From Stichopus chloronotus (Eukaryota; Echinodermata; Holothuroidea; Aspidochirotida; Stichopodidae): a stretch of 64,000 bases of DNA. Made by a program: the position numbers and the translations under genes. Below, one piece after another: positions 24,262-39,200 of the stretch. The notes beneath the pieces are model-generated. The model saw only the letters and a program-made list of their open reading frames with translations. It ran no database searches and was not told the origin of the DNA. The DNA is taken from contig CM037838.1 of the NCBI GenBank assembly GCA_021234535.1, positions 26,761,969 through 26,825,968 of the forward strand. Direction: 5' to 3'. Every line of letters begins with the position of its first letter. Within the stretch, counting starts at the first letter, position 1.

Positions 24262-27200
24262 GTAATATTCTAACTTAGTATAGTAGGCCCATGTGCTACC
24301 TGTGTTACTACCGGTACTTGCGACTTAATTATGTTGGTGTTGCTAGTGTTACACATGATGTCCTATGCAGGCTAGGCTCCACCTAGGCTAATCGTTACGG
24401 CTACTAGTTAGTAGTACTAGGCCTACTACTGAACTGAAATACTATTTACAGTTACTGTTAGGCTAGGAGTAGGATATGCCAGACGTTAGCGTAAGAGCAA
24501 GACCTATTTCATAAGAGCCACGTACTAGTTTTTATGCTCACTGTAGTCTATGTAGGTGGGACCTAACCTATGTGCAAAGCACCTTGGACATTTGAATGAC
24601 CTGTTACTTATGGTTTCATGCCAACCCTGCCAAAAGGTCCATATTACTAGTACTGGAAATAGCCTAACAATTTTTTTTTCATTTATGAATGTATCACTCC
24701 ATTGCTTTGGACCATGCAAGACAATGCGAAGATCTTTGGTGTGAGTGCTGACTTTTTTCTCTGATAGCTGCGGTGAAACGGTTACCTCGGTGTAGAAGTT
24801 AGGCATACCCAGATGAATAAACTTTGGCATACGGTGTCAAGGTCTAGCAGTAATTAATGTAGGATCAATGTATAAAACTTCGTGCAGCTAAGGATCAAAA
24901 CCGGGATTTATCTTACAAAGGCTACGGAAAGTCCCAAAGAAATTACTACACTACTTCCAGGAACTGAATTCGATGCAAATTCTAGTGAATCTAGTGCAGA
25001 ATTGACCTTACCCTGGGGTTTTATGTCATTGTCAACACTAACCTTCTCGTCGATCAGTTTGTAAAACTGCCAAACTTCTAACTGTCACCAATGAAAATAA
25101 AAAATGATGGAGCTCTGTATATACTCAACTTTCGGTTCTGTATGTGGATTCCAAAGTTTGTTAAAGGGGTTGCACCCTTTATTGTTCAATTATTTGTGCT
25201 TTTTTTTGAGTATAAGCCCCCCTTTTTAAAGATAGTGTAGAAAGAAGAAGACTTTCTTTAATTTTCAAACTGCACCACTTCTGATGCTTCTATTAATTCT
25301 TATTCTTCCCCTTTGCAGTGAGGACAAAGGAATGGTTTTTCACTGCAAATGTCTTCCCTTTTCTCAGGGACACAATATTAAAGATGGACCCAATGGCCAC
25401 AGTTACATTCTCCCCAATTGTCAAATTGTACCTGAGTTCTCAGGAAATCTTTCAGTGTTGGCGGAGAAAATCTCTGGCATACACAACATACATCCTCATC
25501 CTCACTGGATGATATTTCATGCTGGTTGCCTGGTGTAGAAGAAGGCATAAGATGATGAGGAGGATTGGGCTTTGAGGTTAGGCTTCTTTGTATGGTCTCT
25601 TCCCCCTGGTTGTTGTCTGATTCTATTATGACTTTCTAATCTTTAGGATGATGTTATGCTCAGTGATGGCCACTCCACCTGGTCTGTAAGAAATTTTTCT
25701 TTTCTTTCAATTTGTCACCATTGGCTTGGGAACTGAGGAAATCTTCCAAGTTGTTGGTAGTTGCAGTTGTTACAGTGGTGCCACTTTTTGGAGGTACGGT
25801 AGTACCAGACTGGCTCAGCATGTGTCCTGGTATGAAATTTGCCTCATCAATTTCTGATCTGTTCAGGGGGTAAATTCCAGCTTTTCTGAATGCAGTAATT
25901 AAATTTGAGGACATAAAGGCCTTTAAGTAAGCCTTGGATACCCGCTTGCAAACATCATACCTTGATTAGGGTTTGACCAGGGTTTGCTGTCATGTGAATT
26001 TGGCATTCAGAGTAATAAAAGCTCTTCAGAGGCTTAAAGACTGCGACATCCAGGGGCTGGAGAATATGACTTGTGTGGGGAGGTAGCACGAACAATATTA
26101 TGTTTTTTGATAGGGCAAAATCAAGAAGTGACATCGAGATATGTGAGCTGTGACCATCGTACAATAGCATTAAATATTCGCCTTGTTCCCTTGCTGGCAG
26201 ATACTTTGACATGTGCTCATTGATGTATTTCAGGAATACTTCACCATTGCTCCAACCGCTGTTTGTTGTGCAGAACCCGCTTCCAGAGTATGCATCAGCT
26301 TTTAGTTTGTCTTTTAGTCTCTTGTCCTTAAAAACAAAGTATGGTGATACCATATGCCCAATTGCATTGCCAACTGCCAGCACTGTCGTTATCGCCCCTC
26401 TCTCCGCTGTTATGGAGTTTACTTTCGTACCACGTGGTGCCACAACTCTGGGTGGAGAATGCTCCATTTGGATGCCTGTTTCTTCCACATTTAATATTAG
26501 GTGTGGTTCATCTGTAAGGTTATATTTAACCATGATTTTTTTTTTAGTTCTTTACATGCTCATTCTTTTGATGAAACACTCCTCTGCAAATGTGACAGTA
26601 AAAATAAACAATTAACGAAACAAAAAGGAATCAATTGGGACTTTGTTTATCGGCCGCAGGTTTCTGCATACCCCTTTTAATATCTAAATGTTCAGCAGAC
26701 AAAGCCCAAAGGTCAACCGCAAATATGAAACAGTCACAGACCTTAAAACTTAGGTTATGAACACACACACATGAATGTTACATATGAGCAGTCATTTTGC
26801 ATGCAGTCAACAAAGATGGAGTACCCTACACAGTGTTTCGTTGAAAAAAAAAATGGTAAATTAGAATGATTGAAATCCATAAGTGAAGATTTACTTCGAC
26901 AGATATACAAAAGGTATAAATTTGGACTGTTTCCACAAAAGCTTAGTAAGTACTAACCGTTTGGGGCTTCCTAGCGGACCAAACACAACTTGCTTGACTC
27001 AATAAACCAGGGTACAGCTTAGGCTTGCTCGTTGCTATGGTAGTATGTCATGATTTTTTAGGGGTGCGCGAAGTTTGGCAGTGTGCGAAGTTTGGTGTAC
27101 GTACTATACATTCTGCAGTGCAAACTAGCCCTAGGCTAAGTAAAAAAACTCAGCTATAAAATTTTCTGCTTGGGTATATGTCTCCACTTAATTCACATGA

Positions 27201-30200
27201 TGTCCTACACAAAATAGATTATTTTCTGCCAAATATGAAAAATGTGAGAAAATTTATGCTTCAGGTGTGAATCACATTTATTGTACTAGTTATGTTATGT
27301 TGTAGTATGAGGTATACATTACACCTGTGTTTTGTTGCTGTTGCTCGAATGCTGACATTTCATGTAACATTAGCATCTTCATTAGATGGAATGCATGGTG
27401 GGGTTGGGACAAAGTTGCAAGGCCTAAAGGTTAGTTAGACCCAGGCTAAACAACTGGTTGCAGACTGTTTAGCATAAATGCTAAACTTCTTGCAATGCCC
27501 AACTTTGTGCACCCCTAAAAATAAACCAAAAATGCAGTGACCTAAGACCCACGACTTTGACTTTCATACCTTGTAATGACTTAGGTTCTGAAGAAAACTG
27601 AAACACTGCTTATTGCTTTGATTGACCTTGCCTGATTACTTTTACAGAAACTCAATAGGTCTGCTGCATTTGCACAGGAGGGGTAAATCGCCCTATTCAC
27701 AGTTTGCGGCTTAAAGTAACAGATTTCCCGATCAAGACTTTGATTGTTCAATGGACTCGTTTTTGAAAATTTTTCTTGCGGACTTGTTCGCAGGTAGTTG
27801 TAGATTCACGTGCAGGATTTGCTTACAAGGAATGCTTTTATCATTTGCCATGTTCACATCATGAGGCATGTAAAGTTTGGCATATTTACATTGTATTGTT
27901 AACTCAAATAAATGTTGGAATGTACAGTTCCACCAGGTTGGGTCAAATTGTACAGTAGTGTTCACTCATTTCTGTTACTGTGCAACCACAGTCTCCATTC
28001 TTTTAGTTATGTGTAGTAGAAGGAAGGGAAGTTCATTATGTACAACTGAAATTAACTGAATTTCTACACATGCAAGCTTTAAGTAGTTCCTAATAAAATT
28101 TCATGATTGTCATCCAGTCACAATGAATGTACTGTACAACCTCGCTTGACTGAATGTTATGTTCCACAAAGGGGAACAAGTTACTGTACATGTATGCACT
28201 ATGACCGCTTTTGGAACATTTACAATTGATATGGACAGTCATATACTGTATATTTACAGGTTTGCCAGGATAATGCATGTATTTATTTTTTAGTTTGTCA
28301 TATGTCTAGTGGATGGTTTTAACGGTTTTAAATTTTGCCCAACGGATATCCTATCATTGCATCCTCCCCCGCTTTGGTCAGTTCCCAGAGATGCCAAGAT
28401 GAGTGAGTAGCTGGGAGTGAGATATACAAAAGTGACTCATGAATATTATCATTTATTACATGTAAATGTGTACATTCAATGATTGTCCATCCTTTGAAAA
28501 CCAGTTTGACAGTATCAAAATTCCCTATCAAATAGACAAACACCTCATCTGGCTTGTTCAAATGTCTCATAATTATTAGCTGTTCAGTTTTTGCTGATTC
28601 AATTACAGTCATTTTTACCTTTCCCCAGCTGGGTAAAAGTTTTCAGATCATTGTTTTTCTCACTAACTTTTGTTAAGTCACATTTTTTTCCCCCTTTTCG
28701 TCTATCAGCCTGGAGGGTTCAACTACCAGCCTAACAACGTAGAGTTTTACTCAGACAGTACTCTTCGTGTTGCAAACTTCTTCTGGTCCTTTACATTCTA
28801 CACAAGTCCATTTTGGATTGCCTATATGTTTAAGAATCGTGAGTGTCTCTGAGTTTTTTTCTCTGTTAATTGTTCTCATTGTCTAAGAGTTTTTGTAGAA
28901 GTGGCTAACCAGAACAAGATAACTTGGTGAGCATATGACTTAAAGTGAATCACCAAAAAGTACACACCTGCTGTACAGGAGAATTTGGCAAGGAAGAGGA
29001 AGAGAACAAACCAAATTTTGCTGTAAATTTTTAAGTGTTGTGACTTACTGTAGCTTACTGTTTTTACAGATGAATATGTGCAAAGGTCACTTAGGATTTA
29101 TCTAAACCTTTAACACAGAAGGAGATACCTAGTCATCCATTACATACTGTGGTGTAATTGTCTGTTTGTTTAATTGAAGCTTAAATAAACCTTCTTGCCC
29201 ACTTTCCACAAAGGGAGTCTCTAATATATATATATCAGTTTTAGTTTGGCAAGATGTTTTTGCAACATTTCAGTTGTTTTCAGGCAGGCTGGTCATAATA
29301 ATAGTAATACCAGTTGTCTTTTATGAATATGACAGAATGAAAGTAGCCTTATCATGGCTACAGTTTGTTGGAAATGAGAAGTATAGTAATCAGATCTACT
29401 TGATTTGAAATTGAAATTTTGAAGCAAACCTACAGTAGTAAATTGTTCAGTAAAGTATTACTGTAGGTTCTGTGATTTAACTGTTATCATCAGATGCCAT
29501 ATATGTTATGTTCAAATGTTTAGTGGCTGATTGGTAACATGAGGTTACTTATTAAATGCATCAATCATGTGACTGCATAGTACTGATACTGTTCATTCAT
29601 ACAGGATGGATTCTTTTCCAAGCAAAGTAAGCCCTCTAATTCTCTATGACTTGCACAACGCCACTGCAGAATTGTTGATTTGATGTGATTGCGGATAATC
29701 GTAGAATTCACTTTTGCTATCCTTAAACCTTTTTTCCCCTCTGTTTTGTAATGATTATTACAGTAGTTCAACTTTTACATCTGTGAATCAAATGAAGGGA
29801 GCAAAATGTGAAGCACCCATGTCAACAAAAGTAACTATGGTAACAGCTAGATGACTTGCATCCTATACTTGAATTGTGGTATTAAACTGATAGGCAATGT
29901 GCTTGATCATCTGTCTCCTATACTTGGAATGACTCTCTGGAAGCTCCTTACTGGCAAGTAATAAAATGGAGCATTCCCATCACAAAACAAAAATATAAGG
30001 ATTCCAACAGCTGTGCAAGAAGTGAACGTTGGCAAAATGTTGGGAAACTTGAAAGCAGAAAAATCAGTGTTTACAGAAGCAGCTGAGATAGATGTTGTCC
30101 TGTAGTACTGAATTTTTTTTTTTTTTAAATGATGTAAGTTAAGTGCCTTTTGATACTTACTGTAGGATGATTCTCCATATATGCTTCTGTGAGCTGTCTG

Positions 30201-33200
30201 TATGGGACACTACTACAGTATATATACCTGATCTGTATGGGACACTATATCTAATCTGTGTGGGGCAGGCAGGCAGGATACCTGATCAGCTACTACATGA
30301 TTTGCTTTACTAGGAAACATATCACAGTATTGCACAATTTGCGTTCCTGCACTTAACACCATGTTGTTTTTCTTTCATCTACTTTCAGAATATTTTACCG
30401 TAGAAGGTGTGCCATTTCTTGTCAAATGTGGAAATCTCATCCTATGTGTTGTATTAGGTGCTATGTGGTGCAGAGGTGAGCACATTCATTCATTGATTCA
30501 TTGATTACTAATTGCAATGTATCAGGGAGGTTGTTCCTAAACTTCCTTCAGTATGCGTTCTCCATTGTTGCCATAACTTTGATCACCTTAACAACAGTAG
30601 CAGCTGCAGAATTCATTCTTGATCATTTTGATTTGTAATTGTGGATGCAACCAGAGGGCACTAGGATTTGAGCTGACCAGAATACTGTTAAATTTTTCCT
30701 GAATCAATGACATATCTCTGCATCAGAAGTCCTGCTTGCTATGTTACCAATCGATGTACAGAATTCAATGTCAGGCTTTCAAGTGACTCTTACTTGTCCT
30801 ACTTTTTGGACCTTCCTCCTGCTTTGCCTAATTTTCTTCTTAAAAAACCCTACATTTTCCTACTTTGTTTGCTCTCCACAACTCAAAAAAAGTAGAAGAA
30901 GAGCAATTTTGTATTATGTTCTTCAAACACAGGACATCATGTTGTCAGTTATCACAGGGATCAGGAAGGGGGGATGGTGGTTAAGGTTGTGAGTATGGTA
31001 AAATTAAAAAGTGTCATAAGATTGTCAGCAATGGCGGTTGGTATTGATGAAAACTACTTCTGTAAGGATCGATAAGATCTAATATTGTGTCAACTATTTT
31101 GTATTCCCTCTCCTGCAACCAGCATAAAGACTAGTATCAGTGACAGGTAAGCAAATTGTCAGTTCTAGGCAAAAGAGGTCAAACTAAAATTTGTTATTAT
31201 TGCAATGGCAAAAGTTCATCGGACCAAGCATCATGCAAGTGAAATTTCAAAAATCTCGTACCACAATCCAGTTGCGATGTGCTGTGTTGCATACTTCTAT
31301 ACTGTATGCGGTGTTATGTCCAGACCTACAACGGGTGTTTTGCTGCTGCTGCGGCTGCTTGTAGGTTATGACACATTTTATCACTTCATATTGATACAAC
31401 GTGACAGATGAGTGTGATGTGACATCATTTAATGTATTTTTTTGGATGTAGATTCACCCCTAGATTTGTAATCATTATTTCTTTCTCTCACATTTCTACA
31501 CCTTTAGGTATGGGTAGATATAGCAACCAGGAATACAACAAATTTATGGATGTCTTAGAAAAAGCAAAACAGAGTAAAAGGACAGAAGAAAGGGTAACTA
31601 CATATTCAAGCACACTTCTCCAGCATATTGCTTTTGATGGAATATTTGCCTGTTTGTTAGCAACCATGAATTACGTATCCTTGCTTCTGGTGCACAACTT
31701 CGAAAAAAACCCAAGATCTTAAGAACTTGATTGGTAGGCAGATGTCACAGTTTATTTTTCAGCACAGCACAAGTAAAAACCTTCTTTGGTGGAGGTTGGT
31801 GTAGGTCAATAGATGTCAAATTGTGAAATCACTTTTGTAAAATATCTTCAGTGACATAGAGTGATTTCACATTTGGTATTTAGTTTTACTACAGTATGAA
31901 CAATACCTTAGGTAGTCTGATGGCAGTTTTGGTGAATTTCACCCCTTAAAGGGCTGTATTGATCTCAAATTCATCATCTTCAAATTAGTGAGGTTGTCCT
32001 CAAAGTGAGCAACTTATCTGATATCCTTCAGCTAGAAGGATGAATGAAACTGTTCATTGTTGAAGATCTGTCGTGTCTAGTACAGTATATTAGTTTCTTT
32101 AAACAGAATTTTGCTTCATCGAATAAAACTTCATTCCATTCTTTTGTTTTGGTTGATGTTAGAAGTTCATGTTGATGTCGTAGAGAAATCCAACATTGTA
32201 AAGTTATTGATATGAGTGAGTGATGTGGAAGTGTGTATTGCATTTCAGGGAGACTTGCACACTCAGTATCCTTTATGCTTGAGATGTAAATGTTTTGACT
32301 TGTGCACATCAGCATACTGTACCACTGCCATGGAAGTTACCGTAAGTTTCATTTAACAAAGGTCAGTGTCAATTCAAAGGAGTATTAAGACTCATTTGTG
32401 GAGGGTATCAGATGTTGTTATTTAATCAAAATGCATACACACAGTTTAGGGTTGTGTGTTACAGGGTGTCATTGTTTACTCTTCCAGTGCATTGTAGCAA
32501 TATCACATTGGCATCTTTTTTTTATTTTTCATCTCTTCATCTTTTTGCTTTACTTGTCCCTTGTCATGCAGCAAAGAGTCCGCAATTATGACTTTGACTT
32601 TAAACACTGGCCGGTGGATTTTAGTGCAATCAACGGTAAGAGGTACGGTGCACTTAATTACTACATTGCTCATTAATTACTAATATATGATAATAACATA
32701 ACATTGGTAATTTTGATAACTAGAGGAACCAATTTTATTAAAGTTTTTGTGTCTGTCACCACTCACATACAATTATATAAACTTTGGACACATTCCCAAA
32801 TTTCCAATGCTTAAAGCTCTAAGTTAAAGTGATTATAGTCCTGATATGCCAAAGGAATTGAACTTTCCCTGAGTGAAAGTTTATCAATTGAATAAGAAGC
32901 AGCTGGGAAGTGGCCAGTGTATCAACTTGGGGCTCAGAAATGTCAGATGATTGGGCCCATCTCCTTATTATGAGGATCAAAAACATATCTGCAACACCAG
33001 TCAGCTTCATCCGCTTCCTTCCCCCCCCCCCCTTTCATCACCTTACTCTGAGTGGCCCACCAATGACAAAAAAAAAAACAGTACCGTGCCTTGTTATCAA
33101 TGGTGATACCAGTTTGTTGTACTTGTCATTCCCCTGCCAATGTAAATGTCTGAATACAGGCTGTGCCATTCTTTTCTTGCAGCGACAAAGCTAAGCCGTT

Positions 33201-36200
33201 AGGTCTTTCCCTAGAGAAAATGTACGCGGAGAATTCATCTTCTCGGAGTCCAGGTATTTTGAGTCAGATAGTCGGCCTTCCCTGTGAAATGTTAAGCTAT
33301 GTATCTATGCATACCTTTGGTAGATGGATCATCTACCCGGGACACACGGAGCTTCTGAATCAATTGGTCGGTGAGTATCATTTATTTTCGCATCCTCCAA
33401 GTCACATGTAGGAAGCAGAAGAGAGCTTGGAAATTGACATGATAGATGGAGATGGGAGGTCAAAGTTGTCATGTGAACTTTTGAGGATGGTACGATAGCA
33501 AGAATTTGAAAAGAAAGAAAAGATTGATGATGTCATATTATTATAAAACCATCCTATTAGTTAAATCTTGTTATCTTATCTTATTAGCAAAAAAACATTG
33601 TTTGATAGTGAATGAATATATTGCTGCATGAGCAATGCTGGCACCCTTGATTAATTTGTGTGATCAGGTTGCTTCTATGGCAATCCATCCAGCTATGCCA
33701 TTGGAAGTGTGAAGTCCTTTTATTTCCATTTCCAGCCTCAACAATTCAAGAAAACCGAGACAAAATGGTAGAGAAGCTCTCCGGACTGAGAGCCAAGTTA
33801 AAGGCTAAAGATGGCAATAGCATTGACGTGATGTTCTTCGATAGGAGAAAATCTACGCAAACGAACGGACAGAAGTTGGTGAGTTGCTGTCTCCTTGAAA
33901 TTGGAGGTCGGGTAATGTGTATGTTTGTTTGTTTGTTGATGTATCTGTTTGTTCAGTTGTGACACCTTCAGGAGGTACACAAAAGAATTGAACAAATATC
34001 GACAAACACCAGGATGACGTCTAGGTGCCAGTCTCTGTAATAATCTCTCATTGTACCTTCGCTGTCATTCTAAAAGTAGAATCCCATGGATTATTCGTGC
34101 TTTCTTCTCTTGTGTTTTGAGATTTCTGACAAATACAATTTGTGACAATAAACAGATTTACTGACAAGCCTATTGTTTCTGGATGCTAATGCAGACATCT
34201 TCGATCATGCCCTTTTGGTTCTCTTATCTCTTTACACACTGTTTCATGTTAATTAAAGGTTAATCAATGCTGGACTATGCATTATCCAGAAGATAATGCA
34301 CAATCAGCAGTTAATGCAAGTGATGCAACCCTAGTGCATCAAGTTACAGCATTAACCAGTGGAGTGCATTATCCTGTGATAATGCACAGGTTCAGCATTG
34401 ATTAACCTTTTTCATATTCATACATAGTGAGATTTTGGGGAAGATGATTAGAAAAAAAGAAAATTCGGGTTTCTAAATAACCACATTTTTATTGAAAACA
34501 AACCCCAAGAAAAGTCAAAAAGATTTTACAACATGTCAACAATGTTCATGCATGATTGATAAAGTAGCACCCATTATTTTGTGTAAGATAGCGGATGACA
34601 AAGCACCGTCAACCTACGGTTTTATTTTATTCATCCACCAGTGATCGTGCATTTCCCTAAAGATAACACATGGTCCTCTGACTGTAATCTACTAGTAGGA
34701 GTTAAGGATTTTTACCAAGTGTGAATGCACATGGTATCATTTATTTTGACTATTTGTGCTGGAGATTAAATGACATAGGTAGCTGTCTTTTAATCCCTCT
34801 ATCGTCAGATGCAGACCCTCATGAAAATTCTAGTTTTTAAGCATTTCAGTGAAACGTACTTCTTTGTTTTTGGTATCAGAGATGTAAATATGTTCGTAAA
34901 TTTTCAGTAGAGCTACTCTTGTGAGACAAGTGTGTCATATGGCCTGTTCAGCTTTCCATGGAGCTAAAGAATTGGTAGTCACTTCCATTGTTAGTGACAA
35001 ATCTCAAGCTTACAGTATATACTGCGAGAGATTCCCGTTGAAAATGACAGCTCATTCTGTTGTACCACTGAGATGCGTGGAAACAGGTTAACAGGTTTGC
35101 AATTTGTTTTGCGTTTCAGGTAATCTGCACGGAAGGAAATGCAGGGTTTTATGAAATTGGCTGTGTGGCCACGCCATTAGACTGTAAGTATTGTCAGAAG
35201 TTGAAGTTAAAAGCAATGATGATTTTAAATCTGGTGGTTGATTGTGAAAGTTGTGTAGTAGTAGTTGGGAGGTTTGAAAGTGCACCAGTTTAAAAGTTTT
35301 AGACACTTACATTTTAAGTACACATTGTGGAACATACCATTTGTTTCAAGCAGCAGGGACTAAGAGTTAGCCTATACATGTTTCCTATACATCTGTGCAA
35401 TTCCTCCTGGTCGAACATCAGCTGGTCGTGATTTCAGGAGTGATAAACTGCATCAGTAATGTCTGCACCTCCTCCTTCATCAGCCCTCCTCTGGAATATC
35501 CTTCATCTCCCCTCATGGCCATGATGTGTCTAAAAATGGAAGAAAATTGATGCTGTGGTTGTTGCCAGGGATACAGTAAACATCCCTGAAATAACTACAC
35601 TGGTTTGTTTCCATTATCATCAAACAGTCGACCAGCTCATGTTGCACTCTGTTTCTGTGGCCTTAAGTGTTTTTTTTTTTTTTTTTTCCAAATATCCCTG
35701 AATTGACACCTATGACTTTATTCCATGACTTTTATTTTCTATTTTTTTACCTCAGGTGGATATTCAGTTCTTGGTTGGAACCATCCTGGTTTTGGAGGAA
35801 GCACAGTAAGAGATATGATATTATGTGATCTCCTTGAAATACAAGTGTCTATTCCTGGTGAAGTTTCTTTCACCAATAGATACAAAAAACTGTAGTCAAA
35901 CTGCTTATTCAAGGGAAAACTAGTTTAGTAGAAAGTAAAAGGTTCTCAGTTGTGCATTGTTGTGTCTTGTCAGTTTACCTGATCAGAAAATTTAACCAGT
36001 TTTAATTTTAGGCACACTTAACTTTAACAATTTCGTTTCTTGACTACTCTACTTTTGACAAGCTCAGTGCTCTTTAAATGTTCTAGTGATTTCATTATTA
36101 CCTGAAGGAAGAAATAGACTAGTTGCCCTTATGTCAGAGATGTCCAATCTTTTCTAAATTTCAACTAAATTTTGTTGAAAGTTCCTACTTGCCCATCTAA

Positions 36201-39200
36201 CAGCCAATCAGTCAGCACTTTAATAACCACTGTTCATATCTGATATCAATTTAGTGTGTTACATGCCTCCTTAAAAGGTTTACATTCTGTACATTTCAAA
36301 TGGTCTAACCAACCAAATCACAGTTAACACCATTTACTAATGGACTGACTGTCATTTAGCACATTCCTCTGATCCAGTTTGCTGGTAATTCACTATTGCA
36401 TAGCTCTGTAACCCTTGGTGAAACCTCTGGGTGCAAACTTTGATATGTCATGTCACAAATATGTCATGTCATTGTGCGGTGAAGTTTGTGTTCATCGATT
36501 TAAAATCGATGTATCACACTGGCGAGTCATCGCAAACACTTCTAAGACAAACTCACTGGGACAACCCATAACTACAATCTAGTATATTGCTACATATTCA
36601 ATGAGTGAAACAAGTCAGATTAAATGTCGCAGAGTTTGTTTGGACTTCTCTGCGAAAATGCTGCTCTGGCGTGAACATTTTTCTAGACATGTAATGACAT
36701 CAAATTTCTTAAAACCTGAGGGGTTTCATGTGTGTCCACATGTGACATCACCTCAGGCCACGGTTTGACCAAATGCTGCTCGACCGTATGTTGTTCTCTT
36801 TCCCCATGCAGGGTACACCATACCCCAGTCAGGAACAGGCAGCTATGGAAGCAGTCATTCAGTATGCAGTAGACGAGTTAGGTTTTCTTCTTGAAGACGT
36901 GATTCTCTTTGCTTGGTCCATCGGTGGCTACTCCTCTACGTGGGCTGCTATGAATTATCCTACCATCTCTGGCATCGTACGTTGAATTTCTCAAGCATCT
37001 TATTTAACCTTTGCATAACACTTCCAGAGTACTTTTCTGTTCAATGACTTGAAGTTGAATCGCCAACCTCTCAAATGTGTAAGATCGTGCCATATTTTTA
37101 GGTAAAGTGGGTAACAATTTGTGAGTAATTCCAACAACATTAAAATGAATAACATGCCCATAATTTTTTTGCCTGGGGGATGAAGTTGGGGGGTGGGAGA
37201 ATTATGCAGTGGTGCAGGGGACACCAAATCAGATTAGACCATGCTGCTCTGCATATTTTGTTTCAAGCATACCGTGCAGGAGCACTATAACGTAAGGTTT
37301 ACCCTAGTAGCTAGAAAAGCCCACTTCCATCAAAGAGAATGATATATCATACGTGTACTTGAATCACTTTAGCTCTTTTACTCAGATGTTTTTTTGACAT
37401 CCACAGATTTTGGATGCAACCTTTGATGACATCGTTCCTTTGGGTCTTTCCAAAATGCCTGAGAGCATGAGTAAGTCCTCACATGTCTTTGCCTGCAAAA
37501 TGATGAACCGTAACCACGACAACAGATGAAGCTACGGATGTCAGAATATCTCAAAAAACAGAGTCCATATATGACACATGGTGTCACATCCCTCTCTTTA
37601 GTTAATCTTGAGCTTAATTCATTGATCCAACAAAAACGATATGAAATGCAGGTGGTACAGTGTAGCTCATTACATGTGAATCACTAGATATCCCAACAAC
37701 TAGACACGTAGACAAGTCCATAATATAATTCAGACACCACGGCAATACATTCAGAAGAATGTTTTTTCATATATTGCAGACCTGTCCACAACGTAGATAC
37801 ATATGAGTGCAAGCCTGCTGTTTTATTTCTATTTCATTTTTGAGATGAGCTGAACCCTGTGATACCTTTTCTGGAATGGTTTAGAGACTTTTGAAGACTT
37901 AAAAAGACTTGTTTCTATTTTTAGAGCTATTGTGTTGCAAATTCCGGCATGTTTCAGTGCCTTTTTTCATCAGATGAAACAACATTTCAATGCTGTCATT
38001 GTAGTATTTTAGCCTAATGCCTCCATGGGAGAATCTTAAATGTGTTGATATTTCGTCTTTTTTTTTTTTTTTTCCTGCCTTTCTCTCGCAGAGGGCTTCT
38101 CTCACCGTAGCTTGAGAAAACACATGAATCTCAATATTGCAGAACAGTTGATAAGGTAATTAACTGAGATGTATACAATAAGAACATTTTTTTGAGGAAA
38201 GCTGATTAATGTGTTAAAAGTTGCTCGCTAAAGTTCCGTGCTATCTTGTAAAGTTTGCCGATCCAAAGTTTTCAGAGAGAGTTGGCTGTGGTGTGCTTTG
38301 TTCCACTTTAACAGCCTAAAAATAGCAGTGGAATTAAGAATTATTCAGTACCTCATGACAAAATGTTGATAATGTCATATTCAACAGGAAAAAGTCATAA
38401 TTCTGGAAAAATATTAACTGTTTCTGAGTTTTTACAGTACAAGTTGTTAGTATGGTGAAAAGAGTTAGATATTGTATCACTTACAGCAAATATTCCTTAA
38501 AGGTTTGTCATCAAAGTGGCTATAGAGTTTGTTCACATTCCATTGAGTGAAACCGAATGGTAAGTTCAGTGTTCATGTGCATTAAATCGAAGGCCACACA
38601 TTGCGTAGTCCATTTTCTGCATCGTCAATTTCAAGAAACAAATTCTGTTAACAAAACTTGGATGGATGTAATCACTATATGCTGTGCAATTGTCCATCGG
38701 CATTAACTGCAAAGTGCATTATGTAATAACTGATTCTGTGACATTGTTGTTCATGCAGTGATATTGTTGTTTGCTTCTTTGAGGATTGATTGCATTCAGC
38801 GTCTCAAAATCTCATTTCTGTTGAGAGACAGTTTGCAGAAATGTAAATCTTTCATATTTATCTATTTACTTTTTCTTTGCTCTAATCATGTGACAGATAC
38901 CCAGGTCCAATCAGGCTTATTAGACGTATCAAGGACGAGGTCATCACCACATCGTAAGTTCTTCTGGCTTTCACTTATTGGATTGAAACAGAAAGCAGAT
39001 CTTCCTTACTGTCTTTGACGTATCTGTTTTAACCTTCTTTTTTTTTTCCTGCAGTTGCTGGCTTTGTTGTTGATTGTCCTTATCATGAGGTCTGTAACCT
39101 CACTGGCCATTCAAAATAAAACAGCCTAAGCACAATCATTCTAATGCTTAGCAAAAGTTACTAAAGCACTCCCCTACGGAAAATGATCAAACCCTTTTAA

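Larger units (their letters stand above)
24262..28708 (+). other. ABHD16A intron 1
   Basis: The 4.4-kb intron has GTAATA as donor and TCTATCAG as acceptor. It hosts the antisense transposase pseudogene (25660-26533) and a MITE-like element (about 27055-27524). Confidence 0.75.

Noticed and set aside
25955..25957. GTATGA at the end of the first transposase frame as a splice donor
   Set aside because: The transposase sequence resumes immediately in the next frame with no gap, so a single-base frameshift is simpler than an intron.
26211..26615. 134-codon plus-strand frame
   Set aside because: It is the opposite strand of the transposase pseudogene.
36773..36811. In-frame ATG codons just upstream of ABHD16A exon 10
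   Set aside because: They lie in the intron before the CATGCAG acceptor; the conserved protein starts at GTPYPSQ.
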